Shown piece by piece: positions 1-9,460 of a stretch of 64,000 nt of DNA. Position 1 is the stretch's first letter; each line of letters opens with the position of its first letter. A program made the translations under genes and the position numbers. The notes beneath the pieces are model-generated. The model searched no databases, was not told the origin of the DNA, and saw only the letters and a program-made list of their open reading frames with translations. The DNA is taken from the NCBI GenBank assembly GCA_013112555.1, contig JABFGK010000001.1, forward strand, positions 962,581-1,026,580, read 5' to 3'. The stretch is from Planctomycetota bacterium. Lineage in GTDB: Bacteria; Planctomycetota; Phycisphaerae; Phycisphaerales; UBA5793.

Positions 1-441
1 ATACACCAATGAACTGATGAAAGCGAGCCGGCTTGCATCCAGCCAGATCTTCGTGGCCCGGGCTTCATTCGGCCGCCGGCAGTCCAGCAGATGGCAGCCC
101 AAGACGGCCAGAACCGTCCCGGTCGCCAGCAGTGCCAGACGGCCGCTGGGCGTCACCTGGAACCAGAACCCGACCACCATCACCCCGAACAGACACGCCC
201 ACGCGAGCATCAGACACATGAGCCCCCGTGACATCCGCAGCAGATACGAATCCGGGGCATGGACAAACTCCCCGCCGCGACGCGGCACGAGCATCGGCGT
301 CCCGCACTCCGGGCACACAGCCCCGTACTTCAGCCCCTTCAGGTTGTACCCGCAACTTGCGCACGGCGTGTCCTTGTCCAGCTCTCGCTGACCGGACAAT
401 CCGTGAAACTGCCAGTATTTCTCTGAGTTGAACTGAGACAT
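1..441 (-). CDS. zinc-ribbon membrane protein, partial (C-terminus outside window)
   Basis: An open frame runs from an ATG at 441 to the window edge without a stop (147 codons). Cys27, Cys30, Cys43 and Cys46 form a CxxCGYNL...CPEC zinc ribbon. It is followed by a linker and at least two hydrophobic stretches (about residues 70-90 and 98-117), so the ribbon probably faces the cytoplasm with a membrane anchor behind it. The same ribbon-plus-membrane plan recurs at 54520-55518. I know it as a common small family in planctomycetes with no assigned function. The reading frame and motif make the gene convincing; its role is unknown. Confidence 0.75.
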   Translation of the reverse strand, partial: MSQFNSEKYWQFHGLSGQRELDKDTPCASCGYNLKGLKYGAVCPECGTPMLVPRRGGEFVHAPDSYLLRMSRGLMCLMLAWACLFGVMVVGFWFQVTPSGRLALLATGTVLAVLGCHLLDCRRPNEARATKIWLDASRLAFISSLVY

Positions 442-476
442 CGGTGCCAATCCTATGACACTGACATCGCTGTACC

Positions 477-511
477 CAAGCCCACGGACTTCGATCCGTG
501 GGGGGGGGGGG
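477..511. repeat. hairpin repeat (CCCACGGA family) ending in a 12-G run
   Basis: AAGCCCACGGA, a short loop and TCCGTGGG form a hairpin of the same family as copies at 33322, 38483, 42072, 42194, 54348, 55635, 59190, 59365 and 59541. Here the 3' arm runs into twelve consecutive G residues (500-511). It lies between the partial gene ending at 441 and the thioredoxin gene. The rest of 442-646 shows nothing else. Confidence 0.6.
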
Positions 512-646
512 AGGACATCGATCAGACTATTGCTTGTGGCTAATGTTTCTCCAGGCTGCCGCACCGAACACAGCATCGGCGCACTTTGAGCGGCGTGCCG
601 TCGATGCAACACAACGCGAACCAGGATGATCACAATGTATCGAGGG

Positions 647-982
647 CTATTCGGTCAGTGCCCGGTCAAGCATGGCTCGGAAGTCGTTTTCCTGCTTCAG
701 GCCGACCAGTTTGTCCTTGACCTGCCCGCCCTGGAACAGGATGACCGTCGGAATTGCACTGATGTTGAACTGAAATGCCGTGTTGCGATTCGAGTCGGTG
801 TCCATCTTACCGACCTTCACCTTACCCGAATACGCCTCGCCGATCTTCTCGATCGTGGGGGCCAGCATCTTGCAGGGCATGCACCATTCAGCCCAGAAGT
901 CAACGAGCACGGGGACATCGCTCTCCAGAACCTCGGCCTGGAAATTGTCATCAGTAAACTCTGTCACATGTTCTGACGCCAT
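647..982 (-). CDS. trxA: thioredoxin
   Basis: This is a 111-residue thioredoxin-fold protein, a normal length for a stand-alone cytoplasmic disulfide reductase. The sequence shows VDFWAEWCMPCK with redox cysteines 34 and 37, the conserved cis-proline context (SAIPTVILF), and the usual terminal helix. The active site is WCMPC, not the canonical WCGPC, which may alter redox potential or partner choice. The start was placed at 982 (MASEHV) because a GGAG lies nine bases upstream; an in-frame ATG at 988 is the alternative. No thioredoxin reductase gene lies nearby. Confidence 0.93.
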   Translation of the reverse strand: MASEHVTEFTDDNFQAEVLESDVPVLVDFWAEWCMPCKMLAPTIEKIGEAYSGKVKVGKMDTDSNRNTAFQFNISAIPTVILFQGGQVKDKLVGLKQENDFRAMLDRALTE

Positions 983-1173
983 GGTCATCTGCTCCGATTC
1001 AGGCGCTCACTCTGAGCGTGTGGTAATGGTGCGCGTGTGTGAACTTCCTCTGGTCCACGAAAGGCACGCGGCTCGCTCGCTCGCACGTCGGGTCCTCCAT
1101 GATCCGTAGAAGGCACACTACAGGAGCGAATCCGAGTCGGTGCAAGGGCATGGTAGCGCAGCCTGATATGCCT

Positions 1174-2118
1174 TCAACCTGCACCCGGCCCGATCGACTC
1201 CAGAGTCGCAAACAACTGCCGGTGGGCCGACACATCGTGCACCCGGAACAACCGAACGCCCTGCACAGTGTAGTGCTGCCCGGAGACCGCCAGCGTGCCC
1301 GCCAGACGATGCTCCGGATCACCGGCCCTGCTCACCTTCCCCACCAGACTCTTGCGGCTGGCAGCGGAGAGAACCGGCCGGTCCCCCGACAAACGAGCAA
1401 TCTCACCCATCCTACGACTCAACTCCAGATTCTGTTCGACTGACTTCCCGAACCCCAACCCCGGATCAACCACGATACACCGCTCGTCAATCCCTGCTGC
1501 CACGGCACATGCCACCCGATCCTGCAGGAACGACCCCACAGCCGTCACCACATGGCCGCCGTAGTCCGGCTCCTGCTGATACTGCGTGCTGTAGCAGTCC
1601 TCATCCGGCGGGACGAGCCGATGCATCAGAATCACCCCGCATGACTGCTGTGCAACCAGGCCCAGTAACGCCGCATCCTCCAGACCGGCTGACACATCGT
1701 TCACAATCGCAGCCCCGGCATCCACCGCTGCCCCTGCCACCTCGGCCAAGGTCGTATCAATGCTGAAAACAGCGTCCGGCCGATCCGCCAGCACCTGCCC
1801 AATCACCGGGACCGTCCGCCTGATCTGCTCCCGTGCTGCCACCCGGGCCGCCCCCGGTCGCGTACTTTCGCCCCCGATATCCAGAATGTCGGCCCCAGCA
1901 TCCAGACACGCCAGACAGTGATCCACGGCCGGCCCGACCTCGAAATACCGACCCCCGTCCGAGAATGAGTCCGGCGTCACGTTCACAATGGCCATGATCA
2001 CGGCATGCCCACTCGCGCCCGACAGGTCAAAACAACGCCTGCCACCGACCTGCCAGCGGTGATCCGGGCCCCGGCGCTCCCCCGTCAGCCCGTCAGTTGC
2101 GCTCTGTTTGCCGTCCAT
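1174..2118 (-). CDS. folP: dihydropteroate synthase
   Basis: Folate biosynthesis enzyme joining p-aminobenzoate to the pterin pyrophosphate. Motifs in order are IVNVTPDSFSDGG (pterin site), DIGGESTRPGA, DVSAGLED, DPGLGFGKS, SRKSLVGK and a final RVHDV, matching the whole TIM-barrel family. The frame stays open upstream to 2208, but that N-terminus would be much longer than usual, so the ATG at 2118 (314 residues) is preferred. A class IV aminotransferase that could supply p-aminobenzoate lies about 6 kb away on the same strand, but not in the same operon. Confidence 0.93.
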   Translation of the reverse strand: MDGKQSATDGLTGERRGPDHRWQVGGRRCFDLSGASGHAVIMAIVNVTPDSFSDGGRYFEVGPAVDHCLACLDAGADILDIGGESTRPGAARVAAREQIRRTVPVIGQVLADRPDAVFSIDTTLAEVAGAAVDAGAAIVNDVSAGLEDAALLGLVAQQSCGVILMHRLVPPDEDCYSTQYQQEPDYGGHVVTAVGSFLQDRVACAVAAGIDERCIVVDPGLGFGKSVEQNLELSRRMGEIARLSGDRPVLSAASRKSLVGKVSRAGDPEHRLAGTLAVSGQHYTVQGVRLFRVHDVSAHRQLFATLESIGPGAG

Positions 2119-2313
2119 TCTCGCTCTCAGTATCTCGTCGTTGCCCCGGCCATCAGGCTGCCTGAACGGGTCGGCGCTCAAGATGGGCTGCCTGCAGGGC
2201 CGATTCAATCTCTACAACGGTCAATAATCCCCTGATCAACCATCATGGGATGACAGGGGCCACTGTGCGCCTTACAAACAGTAGCCCACGCACCTGGAAA
2301 GGTGAGCAGGAAC

Positions 2314-3165
2314 ATGAACAACCTCCTCAAACTCCACACCGCTGCCTGCCGTCGGCAAACCGGCATCATGTGGCTCATCCTGGCGGCAGCGCCTTTTGTC
2401 CTTGCAGCGGCCGGCTGCGGGGGCGTCGAGCGTCAGGAGATGATCTTTGACCGCTACCCGCCGACCGAGGCGCTGGCCGTCTACGTCGACAACTTCCGAG
2501 GCGATGTTCAGGTCGAGGCCGACCCGACCGTCACCGGCCCCGTCGTCAAGGCCAGACTCCATGCCCGTCACGAGTGGTTCCGAGTCAAAATGAACACGTT
2601 CGGGGCTGCCAAACTCGATCGAACACTCGACGAGGTCAACGTCCAGGCCGACCTGGACCACGGCACCGGGGATCAGCAGGGGCTGGCCATCCTGCGCGTC
2701 ATGGCAACGACCGCATTCGATGTTGATCGCGATCCCGATCTCCAATGGGTCGACCTGCACATCACGGCCCCAAGTGTTGACGGCGTCGATATCAGGACTC
2801 AGGACGGCTCGGTCGACCTTGTCGGTATCAGTGGGGCGGTCACCGTGGCCAACCATAATGGCAACGTCGTCGTCCGTACCACGCAACCACTGGTCGATCC
2901 GGTGACCATCACCACATCAGACGGCCACATCTACTACCGCGTGACCGGGGAATCCGCCGGTGCCTTTGACATCGAAACCATCGGCGGCAAGGCCCACATC
3001 AAGGCCGTTGAGGGAACGCTCAGCGTCCAGCAGGAAGGCCAGTCACGAATACTGGCCCAATTCAATGACGGAGGCAACCCGATCGTCCTGCGCACGACAC
3101 ACGATCAAATCAGAGTTGCCGTCACACCCGACCCCATGCCCCTGGGCATCTTCGGCATGTGGTAG
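2314..3165 (+). CDS. predicted lipoprotein with DUF4097-like repeats
   Basis: A 283-residue exported protein. The N-terminus has a hydrophobic stretch ending in LAAAGC, a plausible lipobox. The body is made of short beta-strand repeats of the type DGSVDLVGISGAV / NGNVVVRTT / DGHIYYRVTG, like the DUF4097 'adhesin-like' family, which is predicted to form a beta solenoid. The start at 2314 follows AAGGTGAG with seven-base spacing; a GTG at 2302 is the alternative. It stands alone between folP and a repeat-filled space. Specific function unknown. Confidence 0.7.
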   Translation: MNNLLKLHTAACRRQTGIMWLILAAAPFVLAAAGCGGVERQEMIFDRYPPTEALAVYVDNFRGDVQVEADPTVTGPVVKARLHARHEWFRVKMNTFGAAKLDRTLDEVNVQADLDHGTGDQQGLAILRVMATTAFDVDRDPDLQWVDLHITAPSVDGVDIRTQDGSVDLVGISGAVTVANHNGNVVVRTTQPLVDPVTITTSDGHIYYRVTGESAGAFDIETIGGKAHIKAVEGTLSVQQEGQSRILAQFNDGGNPIVLRTTHDQIRVAVTPDPMPLGIFGMW

Positions 3166-3295
3166 CATGCCCTGACGCTACCGGGCCCACGGGCTCCTCA
3201 CCCTTCCGTTATCCCGGCGCCGGCCGGGATCCATCTTCTCCCGTGAGCCCCCGGCTCTGCCGGGGGAATGATGCGCATGCATCATGCCATGCGCG

Positions 3296-3466
3296 CCGGA
3301 TCCCTCACCGCGAAGCGGTGAACGTGGCACGCAATCGAGGCGTACGCTCTGAAAACCCGCTTACTAACGTGCGCGGCTCGTCGGAAGAAGAGGGCACGAC
3401 GCATCGTGCCCCTACGGCCATCATCCCGGCACTGGCCGGATCCCTCACCGCGAAGCGGTGAACGTG
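3296..3466. repeat. 31-bp perfect direct repeat pair (3296-3326, 3436-3466)
   Basis: Both copies begin CCGGATCCCTCACC and end GGTGAACGTG, and contain a small inverted repeat CACCGC...GCGGTG. They are 140 bases apart and identical over 31 bases. Confidence 0.8.
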
Positions 3467-3616
3467 TCTAGCCGGGGGTGAAGCGAGTCGCAGACGAGCG
3501 CCACCCCCAGGAAGGGAGCGCATCAAAACCTCTCCTCACCCCGAAGGGGTGGTCGTGCCACGCAATCGAGGCGTACGCTCTGAAAACCCGCTTACTTACG
3601 TGCGCGGCTCGTCGGA
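3331..3616. repeat. 55-bp direct repeat pair (3331-3385, 3562-3616), one mismatch
   Basis: Two copies beginning GCAATCGAGGCGTACGCTCT and ending GCGCGGCTCGTCGGA, differing at one position (CTTACTA versus CTTACTT). The core resembles short dispersed repeats often mis-annotated as peptides in planctomycete genomes (a 'NPLTNVRGS' reading); that comparison is from memory. Confidence 0.8.
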
Positions 3617-3734
3617 GTCACGCCCCCGCCCGTCAGGACGCGCCACGAACACAAACCGCCCGGAGGGCGGACGAAGTACCACACAGAACCTGCACCCACA
3701 ACGGGGCACATGCAATGTGCCCCTACCTGCCCCC

Positions 3735-3778
3735 AAAAAAAAGCAGCCCACATCACCGGCAAGCGGCAACATGGGCTG
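3735..3778 (-). terminator. rho-independent terminator after the S8 protease gene
   Basis: On the minus strand, CAGCCCA pairs with TGGGCTG around a partly paired GC-rich interior and is followed by eight T residues (3735-3742). It lies 50 bases past the stop of the gene ending at 3829. Confidence 0.75.
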
Positions 3779-3828
3779 TAGTCAGGTCTCTGTCTGTATC
3801 GAACAAAACCGGCCGGTCAGTCGCGACC

Positions 3829-6666
3829 CTACTCGATGGCCAACTCAATCAATCCGGTCTTATTCTCAAACTCAGCGGCCTGCAGCCATACCGGTCGGCC
3901 CGATGCCGCGCTCGGGACCATCACGGTCCACTCAGCGCTCCCGAACTCGTCGGACAGAACTTCACCGCCAAGTTTCGGATCCAGCAGATCAAGCGTCACG
4001 TTCAACCTGTTCACATACCGCTCGCCCACACCCTTGAGGCTGTACACGAGGTACTGCGTCGTATTCGGGTGTGCCAGTTTGACCGTGATCGTCGCTTCTT
4101 CACCACCGACCAATGTCGTCGGCAAAATGCGATACCGGGTCGTCCGCTGGTGCATGAACACATCGGCCGCGTCGTTGACATCACTGTCAATCAGGTTCGT
4201 CGCATAGGACGTAAACACGGTGTACTGGCCGGTCGAGGACACATCCGGTACATAGCTTGCCGCGTTGCCCTCCTGCTGGGCCGTTGACGCGCTGGACCGA
4301 GTTATCGTCCCGTACCATCGGTCGAGCATGAAAATGTCACGCCGGGCGTTTGAATCATTGCGAATCAGATTCCGCGCACGACTCTCGAATACAACGTGAC
4401 GCCCGCTGCTCGAAATCGCAGGCTTGTCAGATTCACCGTTGGCCTGCACGTTCCCATACGCCACGCTGGCGCGCTTCGTCTTGTGCGTGGTGCGGTCGTG
4501 GATATAGATATCCCGAACGTTATTCGAGTCACCGACAATCAGGTTCGTCGCATCACTCGCCCAGACGATCAGGTTTCCATCAGCCGTCATGTCAGGATAC
4601 CGATTGTCCCCATCGGCCTGCCGGCCGTCTGAATCAATGCTGACTCGTTCGATCGTGAGCGTCTGACGGTCATACACAAAGATATCAGCGGCACCCGATG
4701 AATCGTTCGGGACCAGATTCTCCGCCTCGCTCTCGAAGGCGACATACCGACCGTCCTCGGACAGTCTGGCATGGTAACTGTGTCCAGTGCCCTGCTTCCC
4801 GAACTGGTCAACACTGACGCGCTTCGTCTCGCCCGTCTGCAGATCATGCACGAAGATGTCGAATGCGTTGTTCGTATCGCCGGATACGAGGTTCGAGGCA
4901 GCCGAATGGAACGCGACATACCGACCGTCGCCGGACAACGACGGCTTGCTTGACACGCCGTTGGCCTGCTGACCCCCGGTACTCACGCTCACGCGTGAGA
5001 GCGTCTGAGCCGTCCGGTCATACACGAACACATCGCTCACCCCGTTCGTGTCATTCGGCACGAGGTTGCTGGCCGTACTGACGAATGTGACCAGGTTGCC
5101 GTCTGCCGATGCGCGGGCCAGCGTACTGTGGCCGTTGGCCTGCCCGCCCTCGGTGGGAAGGCTGATCAACTCGATGATCCCGCTGTTGCGCGTCGCCACA
5201 AAGACATCGGAGTACCCGTTCGTATCACTGGCCACAAGATTGTCAGCCACCGAGCCGAAGACGATCGTTGAGCCGTCATCACTGACGGACGGGTTGATCG
5301 AATCACCGGTGCCGCCCACGCCGTCGGGCAACTCACTGATACGCGAGGTCAAGGCATCAGGTACCACATCGCTGACGAGCAACAGGCTGGCATACACATT
5401 GATCCGGCCCCAGCCGTAGCGGTCCGGGTCACTCATGTCATCGCAGCCCCCGTACAGCGCATTCATGATGTCATACGGTCCGAGGTCCGGAGCCGCCGAG
5501 AACAGCAAAGCACACAGCCCGGCCGTGATCGGGCACGAGAAACTCGTCCCGCTCCAATAGGCATACACATTGTCGCCGGTGAAATGGGTCGTCCCGACAT
5601 CCACGCCCGGGGCCATGACGTCGATGAACACACCGTAGTTGCTGAAGCTCGCCCGATTGTCACCAGAATCAGTCGCCCCGACGATGATCACATGCTCCCA
5701 GTCTGATGAGTCCCACCGCGTATTCTCGTTGCCGGCTGCCCACACGAGCAACCCGCCGTAGGTGTCCATGATCGAGGCCCCGGTGACTTCCACCGTCGGC
5801 TCCGTCACGCCGCTGTAGCTGACGCTGGCCACCTTGTCGCCATTCTGGACCGACGTCAGTGCTGCATGCGTCAAGTCCGACATGAACGCCCCGCCGCCCG
5901 AGTCTTCACTGACCCGAAGCATGCGATGGCTCAACGTCCACCCGACACCTGACATGCCAATTCCGTTGTTGCCCTCTGCCGCGGCACAGCCGGTGCAGGC
6001 CGTCCCGTGCCCGTTGATGTCAACAATGTCGCCGCCCTGAGACTCCCACTGGCGACGAACGGCGTTGTACCCTTCGAGCCGGTAGGTCGTCAAGTCCTCG
6101 TGCGTCGGCCGGACACCCGTATCGCAGATGCCGACGGACACGGTCGGATTGCCCGTATGCACATCCCAGCCGAGACACGATGACATGTTCTCATGCTGCC
6201 ATTGCAGATCAAAAAGCGAATCGTCCGGGCACGTCTCCAGCGGATACACAATCCAGTCAGGCCGGACATACTGGTACTGCCCCGTGGCCAGCAGCTGCTG
6301 GGCCACCTCGGACTCCGTCTGATCCGGATTGATCGCAAAGATGTACTCATCGGTGACGTCGCGGTACTCGATCAGATCAGCCGCAATCTCCCGAATCTGC
6401 TGATCGGCAGCGTTCCGGATCGCCTGAACTTGAGCGATCGACAGGCCACTGGCCCGCAGGTCATCAACCTGTGCCGGTCGGGCAATCAGCCGGCCCGAAA
6501 ACTCCATCAGGCCCGGGCGCTCCACGAATGCCGCTTGTGCTGCAACATCCACTTGGCCGTCACCTGATGCAAGCACCACTCCCGGATACACCGTCAGCAC
6601 CATTCCGGCGGCTGCCAGTGCACATCCTTGAAAACGACTCTTCCGTGTCAACATCATCATCATCAT
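3829..6666 (-). CDS. secreted subtilisin-like (S8) serine protease with PD40/TolB-like repeats
   Basis: A 945-residue exported protease. A signal peptide (about 1-34) is followed by a propeptide-like region. The S8 catalytic domain follows: Asp182 (GICDTGVRPTHED), His220 (NGHGTACTG), oxyanion Asn313 (AAGNEN) and Ser375 (SGTSFSCPITAG). From about residue 455 come seven repeats of the type DGRYVAFxSxAxNLVxxDTN...DIFVxDRxT, a TolB/WD40-like propeller. The last ~100 residues form a module (AEWTVMVP...GRPVWLQAAEFEN) shared with the BNR protein at 29364-30937. The start is uncertain because five ATG codons lie in tandem (MMMMM). Likely extracellular degradation of proteins; the propeller and tail may bind substrate or the cell surface. 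Confidence 0.92.
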   Translation of the reverse strand: MMMMMLTRKSRFQGCALAAAGMVLTVYPGVVLASGDGQVDVAAQAAFVERPGLMEFSGRLIARPAQVDDLRASGLSIAQVQAIRNAADQQIREIAADLIEYRDVTDEYIFAINPDQTESEVAQQLLATGQYQYVRPDWIVYPLETCPDDSLFDLQWQHENMSSCLGWDVHTGNPTVSVGICDTGVRPTHEDLTTYRLEGYNAVRRQWESQGGDIVDINGHGTACTGCAAAEGNNGIGMSGVGWTLSHRMLRVSEDSGGGAFMSDLTHAALTSVQNGDKVASVSYSGVTEPTVEVTGASIMDTYGGLLVWAAGNENTRWDSSDWEHVIIVGATDSGDNRASFSNYGVFIDVMAPGVDVGTTHFTGDNVYAYWSGTSFSCPITAGLCALLFSAAPDLGPYDIMNALYGGCDDMSDPDRYGWGRINVYASLLLVSDVVPDALTSRISELPDGVGGTGDSINPSVSDDGSTIVFGSVADNLVASDTNGYSDVFVATRNSGIIELISLPTEGGQANGHSTLARASADGNLVTFVSTASNLVPNDTNGVSDVFVYDRTAQTLSRVSVSTGGQQANGVSSKPSLSGDGRYVAFHSAASNLVSGDTNNAFDIFVHDLQTGETKRVSVDQFGKQGTGHSYHARLSEDGRYVAFESEAENLVPNDSSGAADIFVYDRQTLTIERVSIDSDGRQADGDNRYPDMTADGNLIVWASDATNLIVGDSNNVRDIYIHDRTTHKTKRASVAYGNVQANGESDKPAISSSGRHVVFESRARNLIRNDSNARRDIFMLDRWYGTITRSSASTAQQEGNAASYVPDVSSTGQYTVFTSYATNLIDSDVNDAADVFMHQRTTRYRILPTTLVGGEEATITVKLAHPNTTQYLVYSLKGVGERYVNRLNVTLDLLDPKLGGEVLSDEFGSAEWTVMVPSAASGRPVWLQAAEFENKTGLIELAIE

Positions 6667-7286
6667 CTCTCACCAGACCTTTCGGCTTCAACGTCGCCGG
6701 ACGTTCCCTGCTTGTACCGGGTCCGACTCCCGGTATGGCGACTCACGCACAGGCCGAATCCCTGTTCACCGTGGTCCACCTGACTATTTTGCTCAAACAC
6801 TCCCCCGGCCGCGTCTTGGACCATATCCCTGCCCGACAATCGACAGGCATCAATGACTTGCCGGGAATCTGATCCACAATAACTCGCTGGCGTTCGCTCG
6901 GGCTGCGGCTCCCCGCCCCGCCCCACCTCGCCGAGGAAGTCCATTGTACCAAGTCTGCATGCCCCCCGATACTGTCAAAGCGCAGAACCTGCCTCACCTC
7001 TTCATCAACATCGAATCGAGGTGTCTTTATTCAACGGATAGCCTATTTTCACCGGAAGTCAAGCAAACCGTGCACAATGTCCTGCAAGCTAACAAGTTAT
7101 GTGCATATCGGCCACCCTTGCCACTGCCGATGGTGCCAGAGGCTTGTCCTGATTGCGCGCAGTGTATCGGACCTCACCGCAGTCGCGGCAAGAACAAGAC
7201 ATGATTCATCAGGAAATCAGTGCTGCCAGAATACAAGATTCACAGACTGATCGCCTCAGGGCGACGCGACCGGAAGTGACAGACCT
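6667..7286. other. gene-free stretch
   Basis: About 620 bases between the protease start and the glycosyltransferase stop, both on the minus strand. Short frames here lack homology, ribosome sites and consistent codon use. It presumably carries the protease promoter; I see no RNA gene or repeat. Confidence 0.5.
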
Positions 7287-8258
7287 TCACGCAGCCGGTT
7301 CACATCCAACCGGGGGGACCTTTTCATGGTCGAGATCACGCCGGTGCAGGACCGGGGCGTCCGAGATCCCCCACATGTTCCGAGTCTGAAAACGCAGGAT
7401 CGACTTCAGGTGCGTCTGCAGTCGAGCATGGAACACCCCGCGCTCCTCACGCTCATAGAAGTGCGTGACGGCTGCACTCGGCTGATACCAGTTCTCATAC
7501 CCGGCCTGCTTGAAGCGGAAACAGAGGTCGTAATCCTCGTACTGGTAGAAGTACCCCTCGTCAAACCCGCCCACCTCACGCGTAATCCGGTTCCGGACCA
7601 GCATCGCAGCCCCGTACACGCAGTCGATCGGCATCATCCGGTCATGATCAATGTGCCGCATGTCCACGCGAGCCGGGATCCCGGTCCACTCGAAGTACTT
7701 CCGGTACTTCGTCCCCTCGATCAGGATGTGATGGAACCGCGGGAACGGGCGACAACTCAACTGCAATGAGCCGTCGCGATACTCGAGCCGAGGAGCCACC
7801 ATCGCAGCCTTCGGGTTCGCCTCGGCCGTGTCAATCAGCGTATCGATCGCACCCGGCTGCACGAGCGTGTCCGAGTCGAGAATCATCGTGTACTTCGCCC
7901 GACTGTTCCAGAACAGCCGGTTTCGCCCGCCGGCCACCCCGAGGTTCCGACCGTTCTCAAGAATCGTCACATACGGGTACTTCTCACGCACCATTTCGCG
8001 CGTGCCGTCGGTCGATCCGTTGTCAGACAGCAGCCACTCATATCGATACCGATTGCCCGATTGCTCGATCGAGGCCAGCAGATCGTCGATGAACTGCCGA
8101 TCGCGGTAGCACAACAACCCGATCGAGGCATCGCATTCATACGACGTCCCATCCTCATCGGCTGCCGTCCGCTGACTCCATTGCTCGGGGTCAAACGGGC
8201 AGCGACTGCCCTGCGGGTCCGTCGTCTCCGGGCTGCATTCACGGTGCTGATGCGCCAC
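7287..8258 (-). CDS. GT2-family glycosyltransferase
   Basis: A 323-residue GT-A fold enzyme that transfers a sugar from a nucleotide donor. Visible motifs are SDNGSTDGTREMV (nucleotide binding), GRNLGVAGGRN, the metal-binding DSD (TMILDSDTLV), CVYGAAMLVRN, and the late acidic motif YEDYDLCFRFKQAGY. This is the layout of the WbbL-like rhamnosyltransferase branch of GT2. The GTG start at 8258 follows GAGGAG with eight-base spacing. No transmembrane helix is evident. It is not flanked by other cell-envelope sugar genes, so the acceptor is unknown. Confidence 0.9.
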   Translation of the reverse strand: MAHQHRECSPETTDPQGSRCPFDPEQWSQRTAADEDGTSYECDASIGLLCYRDRQFIDDLLASIEQSGNRYRYEWLLSDNGSTDGTREMVREKYPYVTILENGRNLGVAGGRNRLFWNSRAKYTMILDSDTLVQPGAIDTLIDTAEANPKAAMVAPRLEYRDGSLQLSCRPFPRFHHILIEGTKYRKYFEWTGIPARVDMRHIDHDRMMPIDCVYGAAMLVRNRITREVGGFDEGYFYQYEDYDLCFRFKQAGYENWYQPSAAVTHFYEREERGVFHARLQTHLKSILRFQTRNMWGISDAPVLHRRDLDHEKVPPVGCEPAA

Positions 8259-8449
8259 GATCCATGCTCCTCACTCTGCTGCGTGTCGTCAAGAAGGTGT
8301 TCTTCGCCACCACGACGTGCCTGCCCCGGGCCGGCACAAGAGTCGGATTGTACCGACCACACGACAGCACTGCATGACCACCCGGCCTGAATCCGGAATG
8401 GTCCGTATTTCTCGACAAAAGCAGCACAATCCATGCTGCGGCGTCCGCT

Positions 8450-9361
8450 TTACTCTTGTCGGCTCGTCGCATCCTCGCCTGCAACGTCTCGTAACAAAGT
8501 GGACCGCAAAGCGGACGTCACCTCCCCGACACTGCCGTCCCCGATCTCGGTCCGCCCCTCCAGATTCACAATCGGCAGCACGCCCCAACTCGAATTCGTC
8601 AAAAACACCTCGTCTGCCTGCTCAACGTCATTGATATCCAGCATGCGGACGTCGCTCTCAATCCCCATCTCCTGTGCCAGTTCCATCACGGCCGCCCGCG
8701 TGATCCCCGGCAGCACCGGCGACGGCAACGAACCGTCGAGTTCCTCACCCCGTGCAAACGGCGTCTGCAGCCGCCCATCCTTGACCAGGAACACATTGCT
8801 GACCGAACCCGAGGCCAGGTGATTCGTGATCCCGAACCACAACGCCTCAGAGGCGCGCGCTGCGGCTGCCTGCTGCAGTGCCTGCAACCGTGCCCAGTAG
8901 TTCAGCGTCTTGTGCCCGGCCGTCCGATCCAGCGGGTTGGCGCGGCCGTCTGCAATGACCGCTGAAGCCCCTTTTTCGAACAACTCATCCGGGTACGGGG
9001 TGGCAGGCTGCACCACGATGAGGATCGTCGGCGTCACCGGCGACGAGCCGGCCGTTTGCAAAAGATTCAAATCACCGCCGGTGATCGTCAGCCGCACGCG
9101 AGCCCTGGAAATATCGGACTCCTCGACCATCATCTGGACGGCCGAGGCCAGCAGGTCCGTGTTCAACTCGGCCGTGAGTCGCAGATCGTTGGCGGACGCA
9201 GCAAGCCGGTTCAGATGGGCCGGCAGCCGATACACCTGCCCGTTCACCGACTGCATGGTCTCAAAAAGACCGATGCCATGCTGGAATCCCGCATCAAAGG
9301 CGCTCACCCGTGCATCGTCACGCTCAACAATCTGCCCGTTCAACCAAACATGCATACTCAT
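8450..9361 (-). CDS. class IV (branched-chain/aminodeoxychorismate lyase-type) PLP enzyme
   Basis: A fold-type IV PLP enzyme of about 303 residues. It has the N-terminal WLNGQIV...DAGFQHGIGLFETM motif, the PLP lysine in GHKTLNYW, and the glutamate/asparagine context ASGSVSNVFLVKDG, then LPGITRAAVMELA and EVFLTNSSWGVLPI. The family includes PabC (p-aminobenzoate), IlvE (branched-chain amino acids) and D-amino acid transaminase, and sequence alone does not separate these here. folP on the same strand makes PabC attractive, but it is 6 kb away. Start at 9361 (MSMHVWLNG); the frame extends to 9424 but the extra residues do not resemble the family. Confidence 0.85.
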   Translation of the reverse strand: MSMHVWLNGQIVERDDARVSAFDAGFQHGIGLFETMQSVNGQVYRLPAHLNRLAASANDLRLTAELNTDLLASAVQMMVEESDISRARVRLTITGGDLNLLQTAGSSPVTPTILIVVQPATPYPDELFEKGASAVIADGRANPLDRTAGHKTLNYWARLQALQQAAAARASEALWFGITNHLASGSVSNVFLVKDGRLQTPFARGEELDGSLPSPVLPGITRAAVMELAQEMGIESDVRMLDINDVEQADEVFLTNSSWGVLPIVNLEGRTEIGDGSVGEVTSALRSTLLRDVAGEDATSRQE

Positions 9362-9460
9362 GATGACACAGTGTAGCCGATCATGCCACGGACCCCAAGC
9401 CCTGTGACAGGCGAGTCGCTCCACCTACCCCGGTCAGGAATTCGGAAGTACGGTGCATCA

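Larger units (their letters stand above)
3166..3828. other. gene-free stretch with direct repeats and hairpins
   Basis: About 660 bases between the lipoprotein and the convergent protease gene. It holds a hairpin of the GTTATCCCGGC...GCCGGGAT type (3208-3233), two pairs of direct repeats and a minus-strand terminator. Frames crossing it have no recognisable protein and are read through the repeats, so I call no gene. Confidence 0.6.

Noticed and set aside
6648..6666. CAT triplet run as a microsatellite switch
   Set aside because: It encodes the five start methionines of the protease; length changes would stay in frame, so no on/off switching is expected.
6695..6735. T-arm-like sequence CCGGG-TCCGACT-CCCGG
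   Set aside because: No matching acceptor, D or anticodon arms could be built around it on either strand, and the T-loop is not standard.
7767..8109. Plus-strand reading frames opposite the GT2 gene
   Set aside because: They are antisense shadows of a gene with strong family motifs.
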